From contig JAYKKT010000073.1 of assembly GCA_036023115.1 (NCBI GenBank), positions 12,153,001 to 12,217,000 of the forward strand: a DNA stretch of 64,000 bases, read 5' to 3'. Shown one piece after another: positions 1-12,342 of the stretch. The notes below the pieces were generated by a model that saw only the letters and a program-made list of their open reading frames with translations, was not told where the DNA came from and did not search any database. The DNA comes from Brasenia schreberi. Taxonomy: Eukaryota; Streptophyta; Magnoliopsida; Nymphaeales; Cabombaceae. Both the position numbers and the translations under genes were made by a program. Position 1 is the first letter of the stretch. Each line of letters starts with the position of its first letter.

Positions 1-640
1 CCTGAAACCAGTTAAGGTCTTCGTTTTGATGACCTAACCAGGGGTCCTATGTTCCGGTACTGTTCAACTTACAGGTCGGGCAGTTCCGAGTCAACCTTAT
101 CAAAACAGATCTTAATTAGTGCCCTAAAATGAGCTTGATTGCCTTGCAATTTTCCTGCTAGAGACTGTTGTCCATGTCAAAATGTGCTTGATTGTCATTT
201 GTTCGAACTGATATTGAATTATTAGAGAAACATGACTCCTTATTTGGATTCTCTGCATTGTCGGCATGATATCGGCTGTTTACCGACGCTCTGAGACCGC
301 CGAACCCTAACAATAATTGTTTTCTAAGTTCAGTAATCTGAAGATTGATTGCCATAAATTAGGCTTAATAGATTAAAATAAAAGATACTTATAGTGCAAA
401 ATGGTATATGAGTGGTAAATCCCACTGACATTATCTTCGACGTTATGTTCTTTGATCTTATTTGGCATATCTAAAGACATCAAGTGTGTTCTAAGCACAT
501 TATTTCAGGGATCACCATATATATGAAACCTCATTTACATTTGGTAAGGCTGAAGGTAAGATGTTAATGGAAACCACATTAAAGTTTTTAGTTGAAAGAT
601 TTTCTACAAACAGTATGAAGCTTGAACCTAGTTTAAGTTC
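1..640. other. gene-free stretch
   Basis: I see no supported gene. The only open frame is about 65 codons, with no family resemblance and no splice-site support. The first 100 bases contain CCGGT-type words that recur at about 660-960 and 10290-10560, so part of it is probably old dispersed repeat. Confidence 0.5.
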
Positions 641-962
641 TTAGAGGTAGTCATTGGTAGACATGTCCAGTTCAGAACTGCAACCGAACTGACCCTTGGT
701 AGGTTTCGGTTATGGTTTTGAGGTGGTTCTGGTTTGAGTCCAGGACCACTTGAAATCGATACTTTTATTTTATAAAAATTAAATATATAAGAAAATTATA
801 AAAAAAAATCTGAACCGACGGTTTCAGTTCTGATTTTATAAGAGGTGAAACCAGAACCAATCCGGATGGTCCCTGATTCCGGTTTCACTGGTTACGGTTC
901 AACCGGTTTCTCAAACGGTTTGGTTCCAGTTGAAACCGCCGGTCCGATTAAGAACTGACGGT
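640..962. repeat. CCGGTT-word dispersed repeat
   Basis: The stretch is dense in repeated words of the type CCGGTTT, GAACCG and AACCAGAACC on both strands, so its two halves are roughly complementary (near 665-760 and 820-955). The same words recur at 10290-10560. This looks like a decayed inverted-repeat or MITE-type element. No clean termini or target-site duplication were found, so the class is uncertain. Confidence 0.4.
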
Positions 963-1267
963 GTCTAGTCATTGGCAGCATGGTGCTAGACTTGATATCT
1001 CTCTCACATGACATGGGTGCAGGTGTGGGCGTTGGTATGGGTGGCGCATGGTAATTTTAAAAATAATGACATGACAAAACAAGGCTATAAGCGTGTAAAT
1101 GTGTGAAAATTGGATGTTGCGCACCTTTCACAATGTATAATCATATAGATCTTTTACTTTTCAGGCGCTTGAAAGTCATTTACAAAGTTATAAGATTGGT
1201 TGAAATATATGAATGATACCTTATTATACTCATCTTTTTTTAAAATAAAGGATGACATGACTGTTTT

Positions 1268-1295
1268 GTGTGAGATGGGCAATAGCCAACTGCTA

Positions 1296-1357
<62 letters not shown>

Positions 1358-1397
1358 TATGTTGTGTGTGAGAGATGGGCAACAACCAATTGCTCCT

Positions 1398-1449
<52 letters not shown>
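1268..1449. repeat. tandem duplication carrying two (TA)n tracts
   Basis: A short unit beginning GTGTGAGATGGGCAA and followed by a TA tract occurs twice, at about 1268-1354 and 1365-1449. The TA tracts are 1300-1354 and 1401-1449. Apparent tyrosine-isoleucine reading frames here are translations of the microsatellite and are not genes. Confidence 0.85.
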
Positions 1450-1782
<333 letters not shown>

Positions 1783-1874
1783 ATATCCATTTCAATAAGA
1801 ACTACACTTTAATAACTTAGGTTTTCAAGAGCTGGAATCGCTGCATAAATCATTCAATACCGAGTTTAACTCGC

Positions 1875-2340
1875 ATGGAACATCTTAACAGAGATGCTTA
1901 TATTCAACAGACCAAATTAACAAATTATTTTCCTCTCTTAAAGATGCCTCAGCTTGACGAAAATGGAAACATTTCTATTGAGCAGCAGCTGCATAAATTA
2001 CATATTGTCATACAAATGAAGCAGAGGAAGGCTTCAAAGTATTGGAAGCAACAGGTGACTGAGAATCCATTTAGCTGACTCTACTTAGTGTGCCAGAGAC
2101 AACTTGATTTTAGTTCTTATTTTGCTGAATGTGAATTATGTACTCTTAATGCAGGTTTCAGTTTGAGATTCAGTCAATGCCCTTATAAAGAGGATGGAAA
2201 ACAAATCCAAGTTGGTCATGGTGAATTCACAATGACAGTTATGCGCGTAGATATATTACGATTCATATTGAATCTGATGATTTTATGCTTGGTTCTGATT
2301 AGGTGGAAGACTAGTGTGGTTTCATATACTGTTTTAGTGT
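1875..2340 (+). pseudogene. coding-like remnant, unidentified
   Basis: A 67-codon frame (1875-2078) has ordinary protein composition, with a lysine-rich stretch ending near KYWKQQ just before a CAG|GTGACT donor-like site. A second coding-like block follows after a pyrimidine-rich stretch and AG sites near 2153-2160, but it needs a frameshift to read on. I do not recognise the protein. Normal codon composition beside splice-like signals suggests old exons of a host gene, now interrupted. A LINE fragment starts immediately downstream at 2352. It may instead be chance open frame. Confidence 0.3.
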
Positions 2341-2351
2341 TATCGAGATGG

Positions 2352-2770
2352 AGTTGACTACATGGATTTTTTATTTTCATAGAGCTTGATCATGTGTTAT
2401 ACTAAGATAACTTGACATAAGCTAGGTCATTCTTTATTATCCAAACCATCTTAATATTTTCACAAGATAGGTCATGCTAACTGTTAACTCAACATAACAG
2501 TTCATCTACTTCTTCTAATATTTTCACAAGCTTTCTTTAGTTACCTTTCTATATGTTCAAACCATCTTAAACGATTTTTCTCATTTTATCATCTAACGTT
2601 ACCACTCACAATTTGTTTTTAATAACCTTGTCATGTATATGGTTTTTCTTATTAAGATAACCATAAATTATAACTGGTCTAATTGCTATTATGTAATATT
2701 TACCTTTCAACTTTATTACAGTCGTTGTTGTAATATTTACCTTTCAACTTTATTACTGTCGTTGGTGTGT
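2352..2770 (-). mobile_element. RTE-type LINE, 3' fragment
   Basis: On the minus strand this is a diverged copy of the 3' part of the RTE LINE at 61571-64000. Shared words include CAAACCATCTTAAACGAT and TAATATTTACCTTTCAACTT. It is broken by small insertions and a local duplication of the TAATATTTACCTTTCAAC block (near 2690-2760). The 5' side is truncated and no target-site duplication was identified. Confidence 0.75.
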
Positions 2771-2924
2771 ATAAACCTGTGAGGGTTTATTTTTAGAGAA
2801 TTTTTAACGAATTTTTCTATTGCATGCACACCCACAATCTGTATTGAGATCTTTTAGTCAGCTTCTGTGGAATATACCTGAACTGCATTAAGTTTTAATA
2901 TAAAGGCAAGCTGTTTTATGTGTT

Positions 2925-3125
2925 GAACAGGTATTTATTATGACTCAAATGTTGCTGATGACAACACTAAGCTTATGGTCCACTCTGCAAAACCTGACTG
3001 TGCAATCCATTTTGGAACCTGGATGTGTCGACATCGATCATAATAATGAGCATGCTTTGCGATTGTTTTTGTGTGATGTTTCAAAGCATATACTCATTAA
3101 TCTGCAGAACACTCTTCTGGTTTAG
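2925..3125 (+). pseudogene. second coding-like remnant
   Basis: Just after an acceptor-like TTGAACAG at 2923-2930 a reading frame gives a plausible globular stretch (KLMVHSAKPDCAIHFGTW) before stops. With the blocks at 1875-2340 it could be a later exon of the same decayed host gene, the LINE at 2352-2770 lying in the intron between them. The protein is not recognised. Confidence 0.25.
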
Positions 3126-3194
3126 TATCCACCAAAAGTAAGCCTTATAACACAGAGTGGGATTGATTCTCGTTTGAGACTGTCTTACGTATTA

Positions 3195-3560
3195 ATATAT
3201 ATCGTAAATATGGGTCGGTACGTATCGTATCAACTAAATTTATCAATACACTGATTGTATCACAAATTGAATCATATTGTTCTATATCATATAATAGAAG
3301 TCATATTGGTGCATCTGCTGTATCACAATAAGGTATGTCATTCTCTACGAGGATATAGATACAGGTTATATGATTTGTATCGCAAGATCTGGTATCTACA
3401 GGGTGCATATATCTGAGATTCAATTTTAATTAGCTAACTTTTTTTGTGTAAGTGTGATACAACAACCTATAAGCATTGATATGTATCGACTATGAAATAC
3501 AAGGATAATAATTGGAACTTATAACACTGGTTTTTTTATAAAATTAACATCTAAATAAGA
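3195..3560. repeat. TATCGTA-rich degenerate repeat
   Basis: Many variants of GTATCGTATC, TGTATCAC and ATATCATAT occur. The same words form the end arrays of the hAT elements at 16142 and 18873 and recur at 44735-45330 and 45850-46010. It is probably a decayed non-autonomous relative of that hAT family. No termini were resolved. Confidence 0.4.
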
Positions 3561-3583
3561 AAATACAAGATCATGATCTTGTG

Positions 3584-3762
3584 CAGTGGTGGATCCACTT
3601 TAGGGTGACTTGAGACATGCACTTCACCCAAAATCTAAAAAAATTTATGGGTCATGCACTGTATATAGGGAAATGCAATTGCTTTGTGGATGTGAAATAC
3701 AAGTGTGCCTCACTCAAAATAGTAGTATGCCTCTCAAAAAAAGACTCTTAGGTCTGGAACTG
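3584..3762. mobile_element. hAT-type MITE, degenerate
   Basis: The left end reads CAGTGGTGGATCCAC, close to the end of the better preserved MITE at 30849. The flanking 8-mers are ATCTTGTG (3576-3583) and ATCATGTG (3763-3770), 7 of 8 identical, as expected of an old hAT target-site duplication. The right end is diverged, so the call is tentative. Confidence 0.4.
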
Positions 3763-3770
3763 ATCATGTG

Positions 3771-4862
3771 TTATTGTTTCTTCTAACACTTCTAAGAGCT
3801 ATTCATGCCGCTTTTGAAGTGCTCAATTTCTATTTTCTGTACCATCTTGTTGGATCGGCGAGCTCCACGCGGCTGCTTCCCCGAATGTCACCGAGTATCA
3901 AAGAATAGCTTTCTCACACCATCTCACATGAATGGAATTCGGAATCACAAGGCATAATCGCCTTCTTGGGGGACTTTGTGAGATGTCTCTGTTGATTCTA
4001 AGTGCCTTCAGCTTTTGTCCCTTATTTGAACTCAAGTACACCGAGACACAAGTTCACAAGCAGTCAGATGGTCCCAAGGGAAACTTTGGTCTCACTTGAA
4101 CAACAATCTGACAAAGGTGATATCCAAGTTCCAAGCAGTATTTAAGAGTATTTTAAAGCATGATTAGAATAAACTTAGGAATCTTAGAATCAACACAAGA
4201 TCCATTCACTTGATTAAGCCCATTTGGCATGAGGACCAATGCATTTATCACGGCGGAGTCTCGGCAGGAAGCGTGTGGCGCACGCCGAGTGGGTGGTCCA
4301 ACATAGTGAAGAGGAAGTGTGAATTGTGAATCAAGATTGTGTGTCATCTCCACGTGATAATTTAGTTTATTCTCAAAATATCTTATTGGCCTGCATGCCT
4401 CTTGAAGTATGATGGAAGGGCTCACTACTCAGTTTGATGGTGCACCAAGAATATGGAGCATCGATCATTTGATCAACAAGAAATCAGTTAGGAAAGTCTC
4501 AGTGGTCCATTCAGCACTTCCCTAATCATGGTCACAGCAAGCCAAGTAGCCCAATTTATTAATGAAAACTTATGCTTAATCTCCTAATTAGTCTTAAACT
4601 TGTTGATTACAGACTGAAATGCAAAACCTTTTGAATAAGTACCTGCCTTTCAATGGTATTGCATATATAACTAAGGTGGTAAACCGAGTCGAACGAACTT
4701 AACAACCCTTGTTTATTCATTGGTCAGCTCGTGTTCTATACGAACAAGCCAAGCCAACCAAGCTGTCACAAGCCGGACCGAACTGAACATCCCATGAGAG
4801 CCCAACCCATGACCATCGGTCTAACTTCTAGAGGTCTTTTTCACTATGCTAATCCCATAAGG
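3771..4862. other. gene-free stretch
   Basis: No supported gene. A 90-codon minus-strand open frame (4153-4425) has no family resemblance and no splicing context. Near 4680-4760 there is a repeat with the words GAGTCGAACGAAC and AACAAGCCAAGCC, which recurs in opposite orientation at about 10970-11095. Confidence 0.5.
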
Positions 4863-4875
4863 ACTAAGATTCAAT

Positions 4876-5002
4876 ATTTTTTTTTGTTACAAGAGGACAC
4901 TGAAGACTAATATACACCCACACATGCACCCTCTGGGAGTCGAACTCCCCACCAGCAGCAATGGCGCTAGAGCGCCCTGCCGTTGAGCTGATGCTCGGGT
5001 GC
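4876..5002 (-). mobile_element. tRNA-derived SINE (family 1) with 13-bp TSD
   Basis: On the minus strand the element has a polymerase III A-box-like segment (CAGCTCAACGG), a good B box (AGTTCGACTCCC), then TGTAACAAAAAAAAA as 3' tail. It is bounded by a perfect 13-bp direct repeat, ACTAAGATTCAAT, at 4863-4875 and 5003-5015, the target-site duplication of a retroposed element. Length is 127 bp. A second copy lies at 11204-11329. It is a tRNA-like sequence but not a functional tRNA gene. Confidence 0.9.
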
Positions 5003-5015
5003 ACTAAGATTCAAT

Positions 5016-5599
5016 GATTTAATATAAAAGTAAAATGTCACATAGGTTATACAAGTATCATGCTTGGAAGGGAATATGTAGAAGAAATACCTTGAATGGT
5101 CTGGCACTTAGGTGAAAAACCTTGTTTCTCAGGTACCCATTTGTAAATTCAAGTAAGGTAAACAGAAAAAACATAAGTCTCCTCTTTATTAAATTGCATG
5201 TTGGAAAGAGAAGCAATTGGTGCACACTTAAAAGGTATGAAAAGCACAATCAAGAGACCTTTTATTATTCTAAAACACACTGATCGAACTGTGTGCATAA
5301 AATAAGAGGAGCCCACAGATTACGGTGTGGACTCTATTATACCACATCCTTTCTTTCTTTTTTCTTTTCTTTTTTGGTAGCATACTCTAATAATCATTTT
5401 CATTTTAATGAGAATATAAGGGGCGGTGAATGTACTAAGCAGGAAGTACATACTCTTAGCCATCTGGCACAAGGACCCTCGACTCTCCTTGCTAAGGGGT
5501 GACTCAAATGAAGGTTCAAGCTATGAATACCTAACAACAATTTGCACGCACGCACACACACACAGTATTCATCAAAAGCCCAACCTAACATAACCCTCA

Positions 5600-5600
<1 letters not shown>
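5016..5600. other. gene-free stretch
   Basis: Nothing supported beyond a pyrimidine-rich run near 5340-5380 and a short CA/GC run near 5550. The open frames are under 75 codons and unlike any known family. Confidence 0.5.
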
Positions 5601-7069
<1,469 letters not shown>

Positions 7070-7155
<86 letters not shown>

Positions 7156-7420
7156 TGTAGAAGATGCAAGTGACTCATAAGTAAATTTTATCCAAACAAA
7201 TGTCAATCATGTGATTAAGTGATATAAATGGTTGATCTATATATATTGATTGGATCATGCTCACATTAAGTGGCACGAGTATAACAAAAATATTTGTTGT
7301 AATTTTCTAAAGCCTCTTAAAAATTTTAAAATTACATTCATGGTATCCAAAGTAAATGGGTGAACATGTGTTAGTGTGGGCAGGAGTCACTTTAAATTCT
7401 ATCCACCAATCTTAATGATG
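7070..7420 (-). repeat. (TA)n(GA)n tract plus dispersed repeat copy
   Basis: (TA)n at 7070-7124 changes to (GA)n at 7125-7152, followed by unique-looking sequence. Its part at 7295-7400 is the reverse complement of about 1450-1545. On the minus strand the order is repeat body, CT, TA, as in the copy at 1440-1779. It is probably the same non-autonomous element family. Confidence 0.6.
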
Positions 7421-7599
7421 TAATTGAGGGACATGAATGATTAAAATAAAAAAAAGAATAAAGAGTAGGAACAATCAAGTACCTTGCAAAAGATATATGT
7501 ACTTTTTACTTTTTTATTTTCAGTTTGAACCAACCTTTTATACAATTATTGAAATTAGTTTTAATGAAGTTTGTATATTGATGACTTGTATCCTCAAAC

Positions 7600-7602
7600 T
7601 TT

Positions 7603-7638
<36 letters not shown>

Positions 7639-8325
7639 GTTGTAGCCGGGTCAACCCAAACCTGTCTTAGGTTATGTCCGGGTATGCAAAATATACTCGA
7701 ACAAAAATTGGATCAAGTTTAGGATAACCTGTTTTCGACCTGGACATGATTTGCCAGCCCTACTCCTATATGAGTAATTATTTTTGTGAACCAGCTGACC
7801 TAATTTTGCAGGTGGCTCGTCTTATTATATTGTTGCTTGTTGTTAGTGTCTCTTCTCACTAGATTACTGATTGTTTGCAGCTTGTCTCATCGCTAGTTTA
7901 GGACGGACCAGCTCAGACCACAAGTATATAATTAAGAAGAGACCCTGTTTTTTTCGAGTTAATTCATGTAGGGAGAGATGGACCGTGTCAGTGTTAAACC
8001 TAGAAACTTTCTGGGTTGAGGCGAAATCGTGTCCGGTGGAATCCAAGCGGAGGCGGTCTATATAAATTTTTGAAAAATTAGTACTTCCATTTTTTTGGAT
8101 TTTTTACATTTTGTGTTAAATTGGCTGCATCACCTCTCCCATGTATAGGTTGGCCGCATTGACACTGCTTAAATTGCTTCACTAACCAAAGTAGGACACA
8201 ATTAGCATAAAAATTTGGATTCAAATTTCAATATTTGCTTTTAAACCCAAAACAGATCCTATTATTTCGTGTTAATCTGATTAGATATTGGGTTCACTTT
8301 AGTATTCGAAAATGTTGGCAGAATA
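7600..8325. other. gene-free stretch
   Basis: A short (TA)n tract is centred on 7620. A 64-codon open frame near 7871-8065 exists on both strands and matches nothing I know. No gene is supported. Confidence 0.4.
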
Positions 8326-8327
8326 TG

Positions 8328-8440
8328 CACAAGGAGCGATATAGCTCATCACCTCGCTATGGGGTCGATTCATGAGTTGAAGGTTTTGAGTTCGATACTC
8401 AGTGAATGTATAAGACTTCGGCCTTCCCATACCATTAAAA
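8328..8440 (+). mobile_element. tRNA-like SINE (family 2)
   Basis: The order is AGCGATATAGCTCATC (A-box-like), CTCGCTATGGGGTCGA, then TTTTGAGTTCGATACTCA (B-box-like). The same order, with GCAGCTCATCTTGCTAGG and GGGTCGACTCA, occurs at 40010-40105. Two diverged copies with pol III-type boxes at the same spacing suggest an old tRNA-derived SINE family. Target-site duplications were not found. Confidence 0.55.
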
Positions 8441-8840
8441 AAAATGTCACTTGAATATGAATGCAGACCCAATAATGCGGAATCCAATTAGATAAAGATT
8501 GCAAGGACTCAGATGATGACATTCTTAATTAGAAATGAGTATAAAGGAATTCATAAAATAGATTCTCCAATGCAACAACAAATTCAGATTAAGCTTGCGG
8601 TAACCAGATAATTGCCTTTAGAGAGAGAAAGATAGGGAGAAATTGTTCAGCTCACTGTGATTATATATATGTAAAGAGAGAGATGAATCGTAAAAATTTG
8701 AATTTAAAAAGTGAAATATGTTATTGTACTTTTCGTATTTTACATTTAATACATAATAATACATTTCATTTCTTAATTTCAAATAACTGTCAACCAAATG
8801 GTAGAAATCTTTGAATAGATTTAAGCATTTATGAGTTTGA

Positions 8841-8843
<3 letters not shown>

Positions 8844-8891
<48 letters not shown>

Positions 8892-8915
8892 TGTATATAT
8901 ATGTATATATATAGT
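8844..8915. repeat. (GT)n with (TA)n tail
   Basis: About 19 GT units (8844-8882) are followed by GTATATAT-type repeats to about 8915. Confidence 0.95.
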
Positions 8916-9169
8916 TAAACCTGTGATATAAATGGTCTAAATTTTTACTAAAATATCAAAAGTTAAACCTATGTTTGGAACAAATTTATATTTTTTTTCT
9001 CTAAAGCTATTCTTGTTACTGAGGATGATTCTCTATTGATAATTTTTACTAAAATATCGGTGACGAGTATCTCTATATCCACTTGTACCCAACTCAATGT
9101 TGCTCCATACCTTGCCATTACCCGCGGAGATGGGTACAAGTTTGGCCTCTTAAGTTTGTGTGCAATAGG

Positions 9170-9362
9170 GTGGGTATATATATATATATATTCTGACATT
9201 ATTCACTCATACCCCACTTTTCGAGAGTATTAACTTAATAAACATTATCTTTCGTACTTTTTCAAAAATTCTTAAATTTTTTTGAATTACACTAATATCA
9301 CGAAAAAACAATTGGTTTGCCGGACAGGATTGAGTTTCCTTTTATATATATATATATATAAG
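9170..9362. repeat. short (TA)n tracts with dispersed-repeat sequence
   Basis: Two TA tracts (about 9175-9191 and 9344-9361) bracket sequence resembling the family at 1440, 5620 and 7295, with CTCATACCCC, TTCAAAAATTCTTAAA and ACGAAAAAACAATTG words. Confidence 0.45.
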
Positions 9363-10289
9363 TTGGGTATGGATTAGCTACTTTTTATCTTATACCTGCT
9401 TCTTACCCAGTCAAAGATATTCGGGTTTTTCTCACTCCAAACCCGAACTTAGTCAAACCTGAGTAATCTCCGTTCGGATCAGATAGGGTTAGGAGCCCGT
9501 GGGGTGGGTTAATATCAATGCCTCTACCCACTTTTTTTCCTTATTGGAAGCAGCCATCTCTACGTTTTAACCGGTTTAACCAGTGATAGTTTTTAAGAAG
9601 ATTGAATGCAAGGGAGAATTCTTTTGCCGTCCTCAACTTTTATCACATGGTTTTAGGCCCACACTTTTAAAGTGGTTGCTTTCGGACCTGTCCGGACAGA
9701 TTGCATGCCCCATAAATAATTAAAAAAGCAACAAGAATAGACTAGTTAACTGATAGTCCGAACGGATCCACAAAAGATCCAATATTCAGTAGGGCAGTTT
9801 CGAGCCCCTAAACACCATTGACCGGAAGGGCTTAACTCTGACCCATGGGCTGACTCAAACTCATGTACTTGGCTCAAGGCCTCGATTGGCCCAAATGTAC
9901 TTGAACGACACGTTTGTGTCATAATTGTCTTGGATTCTTCTACACAGTCGGGCTCTTTTTCCCGTGTTGCTTCGTTAAAACAGCAACGTGACTCAAGTCC
10001 TGTCAAGCTTACCCGCTTTTCATCCCATAGGTTCATACGATACTTGGGTTGTGTGTCTCTCACCTCCCCCTCCCTCACTTAATAACAATAATAATAGTAA
10101 TAATAATAACTTAAATGCGAATAATTAGGACTTGAAAGTGAACCGGGTTCGAATTGCAATGGAGTCGTTCATCATTGAATCGTGATCTGGGTGTACGGGT
10201 AGTGGACTCAGCTCGACCTGTCAAACTAGATACGACCTACCTCTGAACTGAAAAAGGAGGAATGTTAACCAAACTGAGGACTTGGTGTT
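9363..10289. other. gene-free stretch
   Basis: The longest open frame (9746-10078, minus, 110 codons) shows no domain and no splice context. An AAT/ATA-rich short tract lies at about 10080-10110. No gene is supported. Confidence 0.4.
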
Positions 10290-10565
10290 TAGTTATGGCC
10301 CTACCTTTTGAAGAGAAACTGAAACCGGAAGTTTCAAACCATAATTTGGTTCGGGTTTCAGAGTCCCATATTTATTGAGTGGGTTTGCAAACAAAACCTG
10401 AAGGAAAACAAAAGCCAGACCAAGAGCTGATGGAACCAGAACCAAAACAAGATGGTTTGTTTCAAACCCAAGGTTCCAAATTGCTGGTCCCGGTTTACTT
10501 GGAATAGTCCAAGCTTGCTTAAATAAATTGAACACGAGTTGGAATGCGGTGGCTTGAAAAGCTGT
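10290..10565. repeat. CCGGTT/GGTTC-word dispersed repeat
   Basis: Words such as GAAACCGGAAG, GGTTCGGGTTTC, GGAACCAGAACC and CCCGGTTTACTTGG recall the block at 640-962. The two overlapping minus-strand open frames of 72-93 codons show no protein family. Confidence 0.4.
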
Positions 10566-10633
10566 AACATGCACAATGCATGTTTGGTTTAGTTCCTTGT
10601 GTGCTTACTTAGTTGAGAACGCATGTGCGTATG

Positions 10634-10651
10634 TATATATATATATATACA

Positions 10652-10688
<37 letters not shown>

Positions 10689-10825
10689 GTATATACATAT
10701 ATATGTACGTATATACATATATATGTACGTATATACATATATATGTACGTATATACATATATATGTACGTATATACATATGTATGTATGTATGTATATGT
10801 ATATGTATATATGTGTGTGTGTAAG
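10634..10825. repeat. TA tract and 20-bp self-complementary minisatellite
   Basis: A (TA)n tract is followed by five tandem 20-bp units (10687-10786), each of the form ACGTATATACATATATATGT, then GTAT and GTGT runs. The unit is nearly its own reverse complement, which is why open frames appear on both strands. It has no coding meaning. Confidence 0.95.
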
Positions 10826-10959
10826 CATGCACTAAAAACCATTATTTTGCCCAACTAATTTGGTAGGTAATATTACATGAAAATAACATTTTGATCAGTT
10901 TTAAATTAAAATCCGAATTTACTAAAATTTGTGTAAAAGATATTGTTAACTTAAACAAG

Positions 10960-11100
10960 CTGCTCGTTTTCAGCTCATGTATCTCGGCTTGTGTTATGCT
11001 CATGTTAGACTTTTTTAGAACGAACTAACAAGTCAAACGTGAACAAGGTGGCAAACCATCGACAGCCCGTGTTTGGTTCGTTCGACTCGTTTACCAGCAC
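10960..11100. repeat. dispersed repeat, related to 4680-4800
   Basis: GTTTGGTTCGTTCGACTCG here is the reverse complement of sequence near 4685. Both sit among GAACAAG and GCTCATGT words. It is probably an old MITE or LTR remnant. Confidence 0.35.
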
Positions 11101-11203
11101 TAATCCTAATCGTTGCCATGATTAAATAGAATAGATGAAACTTAAAATATAAAAGTTTCACTAAATGGTTAAAAAACGAGTTCTCTAAAAAAACTAAGCC
11201 AGT

Positions 11204-11329
11204 AGCATACAGAACGTTAGCCCGAAACAGGGTGCTTTGGCGCCATTGCCGTTGGTGGGGAGTTCGACTCCTAGAGGGTGCATGTTTGTATGTGTTAGGC
11301 TTCCGCGCCCTCTTGTAAAAAAAAAAAGT
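11204..11329 (+). mobile_element. tRNA-derived SINE (family 1), second copy, 9-bp TSD
   Basis: It matches the plus-sense form of the SINE at 4876-5002: the GCGCCATTGCCGTTGGTGGG block, B box AGTTCGACTCC, AGAGGGTGCATG, and the 3' end CCCTCTTGTAAAAA. It is bounded by the 9-bp direct repeat TAAGCCAGT at 11195-11203 and 11330-11338. The A-box region is more diverged than in the other copy. Confidence 0.88.
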
Positions 11330-11559
11330 TAAGCCAGTGAGTACCATCAAGACTACGTCAGGCATGTGATCGTGTAAATATAGAAAATCCAGGACAACAG
11401 TTATCAAAATTGCGTTTTCTTACTTGCACCACCACTTTTTCTGGCACGTATTTAATGGCGACCAACAAGCGTAGTTTCAATTATTTAATTGCGTCACCCA
11501 CATTAATTTATACATAATGCGCGGACGGGAAAGGAAAGCAATGCGGTCTCTCTTTTATT

Positions 11560-12342
11560 TTATTTATTTATTTAAAGACTCCCCTCTGTTCATCAAGGTG
11601 CTCTCTCTCTCTCTGGATTTAGGGGTTTCTTTGGCGATAGGGTTGAGGGAGATATGCGGAATGTAAATCTGAGGGACTCTGGTATCGTTTTATCTTTTCA
11701 TGTTTTTGAGGATTTTAGATGGTTGGTGGTGGTGTTTGTTTAATGTTAATTTGGTTATTTGTTCTTATCTGCAAATGTATTGGATGTTGTAAACAAGGAT
11801 TTGATTGGGAAGCAAAGATAGTAATTATCTCTCTTCCTCAAGTCGTAATAGCTGCACTTATTCATTTCTCGTTTTGGTGGGATGGGATTTTGATCGCTAT
11901 TTCGTTGATTTGACGGCAACACTTTTTAAGATCTTTGTTATGCTTCGTTCACGCGTTTCAACAAATTGTTGATGTGTTCTTGGGGTTATGTGTTTTCTCC
12001 CTTGACATCTGTTTTTGTTACTCTTCGTGATACTTTAGATGTGAAGATTGAGGGATAGACTTCTTCAAATGGTTTTTTAAATTATTTTATGGACATGCAG
12101 TAGTAGGATTTTGAAGGTTATGCTGTGTTTGTAAGTTTGTAACTGTTTGTTCTATGTTGGTTGTTGCTTGACTTGGCTGTTTTGGTAGAGTTTCTGCTGA
12201 ATCTTGATTTATACCTTTTTTGTTAGTGAAATCAATCTTGATTCATACTTGATCCTTCTTTAACTGTCTCTGATGATTCCTTTTCTTGTTTATCCTTTCG
12301 GGGGCATTGGAAATGTGGTGTGTCCAGTATAAACACGGTGTC
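11560..12342 (+). promoter_or_regulatory. probable promoter, leader and 5' intron of the F-box/kelch gene
   Basis: An AT-rich TTTATTTATTTAAAG segment at about 11557-11577 could supply a TATA-like element. It is followed by a CT-rich leader (11600-11616) typical of plant 5' untranslated regions. T-rich sequence from about 11660 to an AG at 12326-12327 has intron character, so a 5' UTR intron ending just before the coding exon is likely. A GT near 11663 is one possible donor. These boundaries are inferred. Confidence 0.4.

Noticed and set aside
4900..5000. tRNA gene on the minus strand
   Set aside because: Pol III boxes are present but the cloverleaf is not complete, and a poly(A)-like tail and 13-bp target duplication show a SINE.
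9746..10078. 110-codon minus-strand frame
   Set aside because: No recognisable domain, no splice or promoter context, and repeat-like surroundings.
10687..10786. Regular 20-bp repeats, considered as a CRISPR-like array
   Set aside because: Units are directly tandem without unique spacers, in a eukaryotic microsatellite context.
10576..10858. Overlapping open frames on both strands of 70-82 codons
   Set aside because: They arise from the self-complementary TA-rich minisatellite.
11033..11407. 124-codon minus-strand frame
   Set aside because: It runs antisense through the SINE at 11204-11329.
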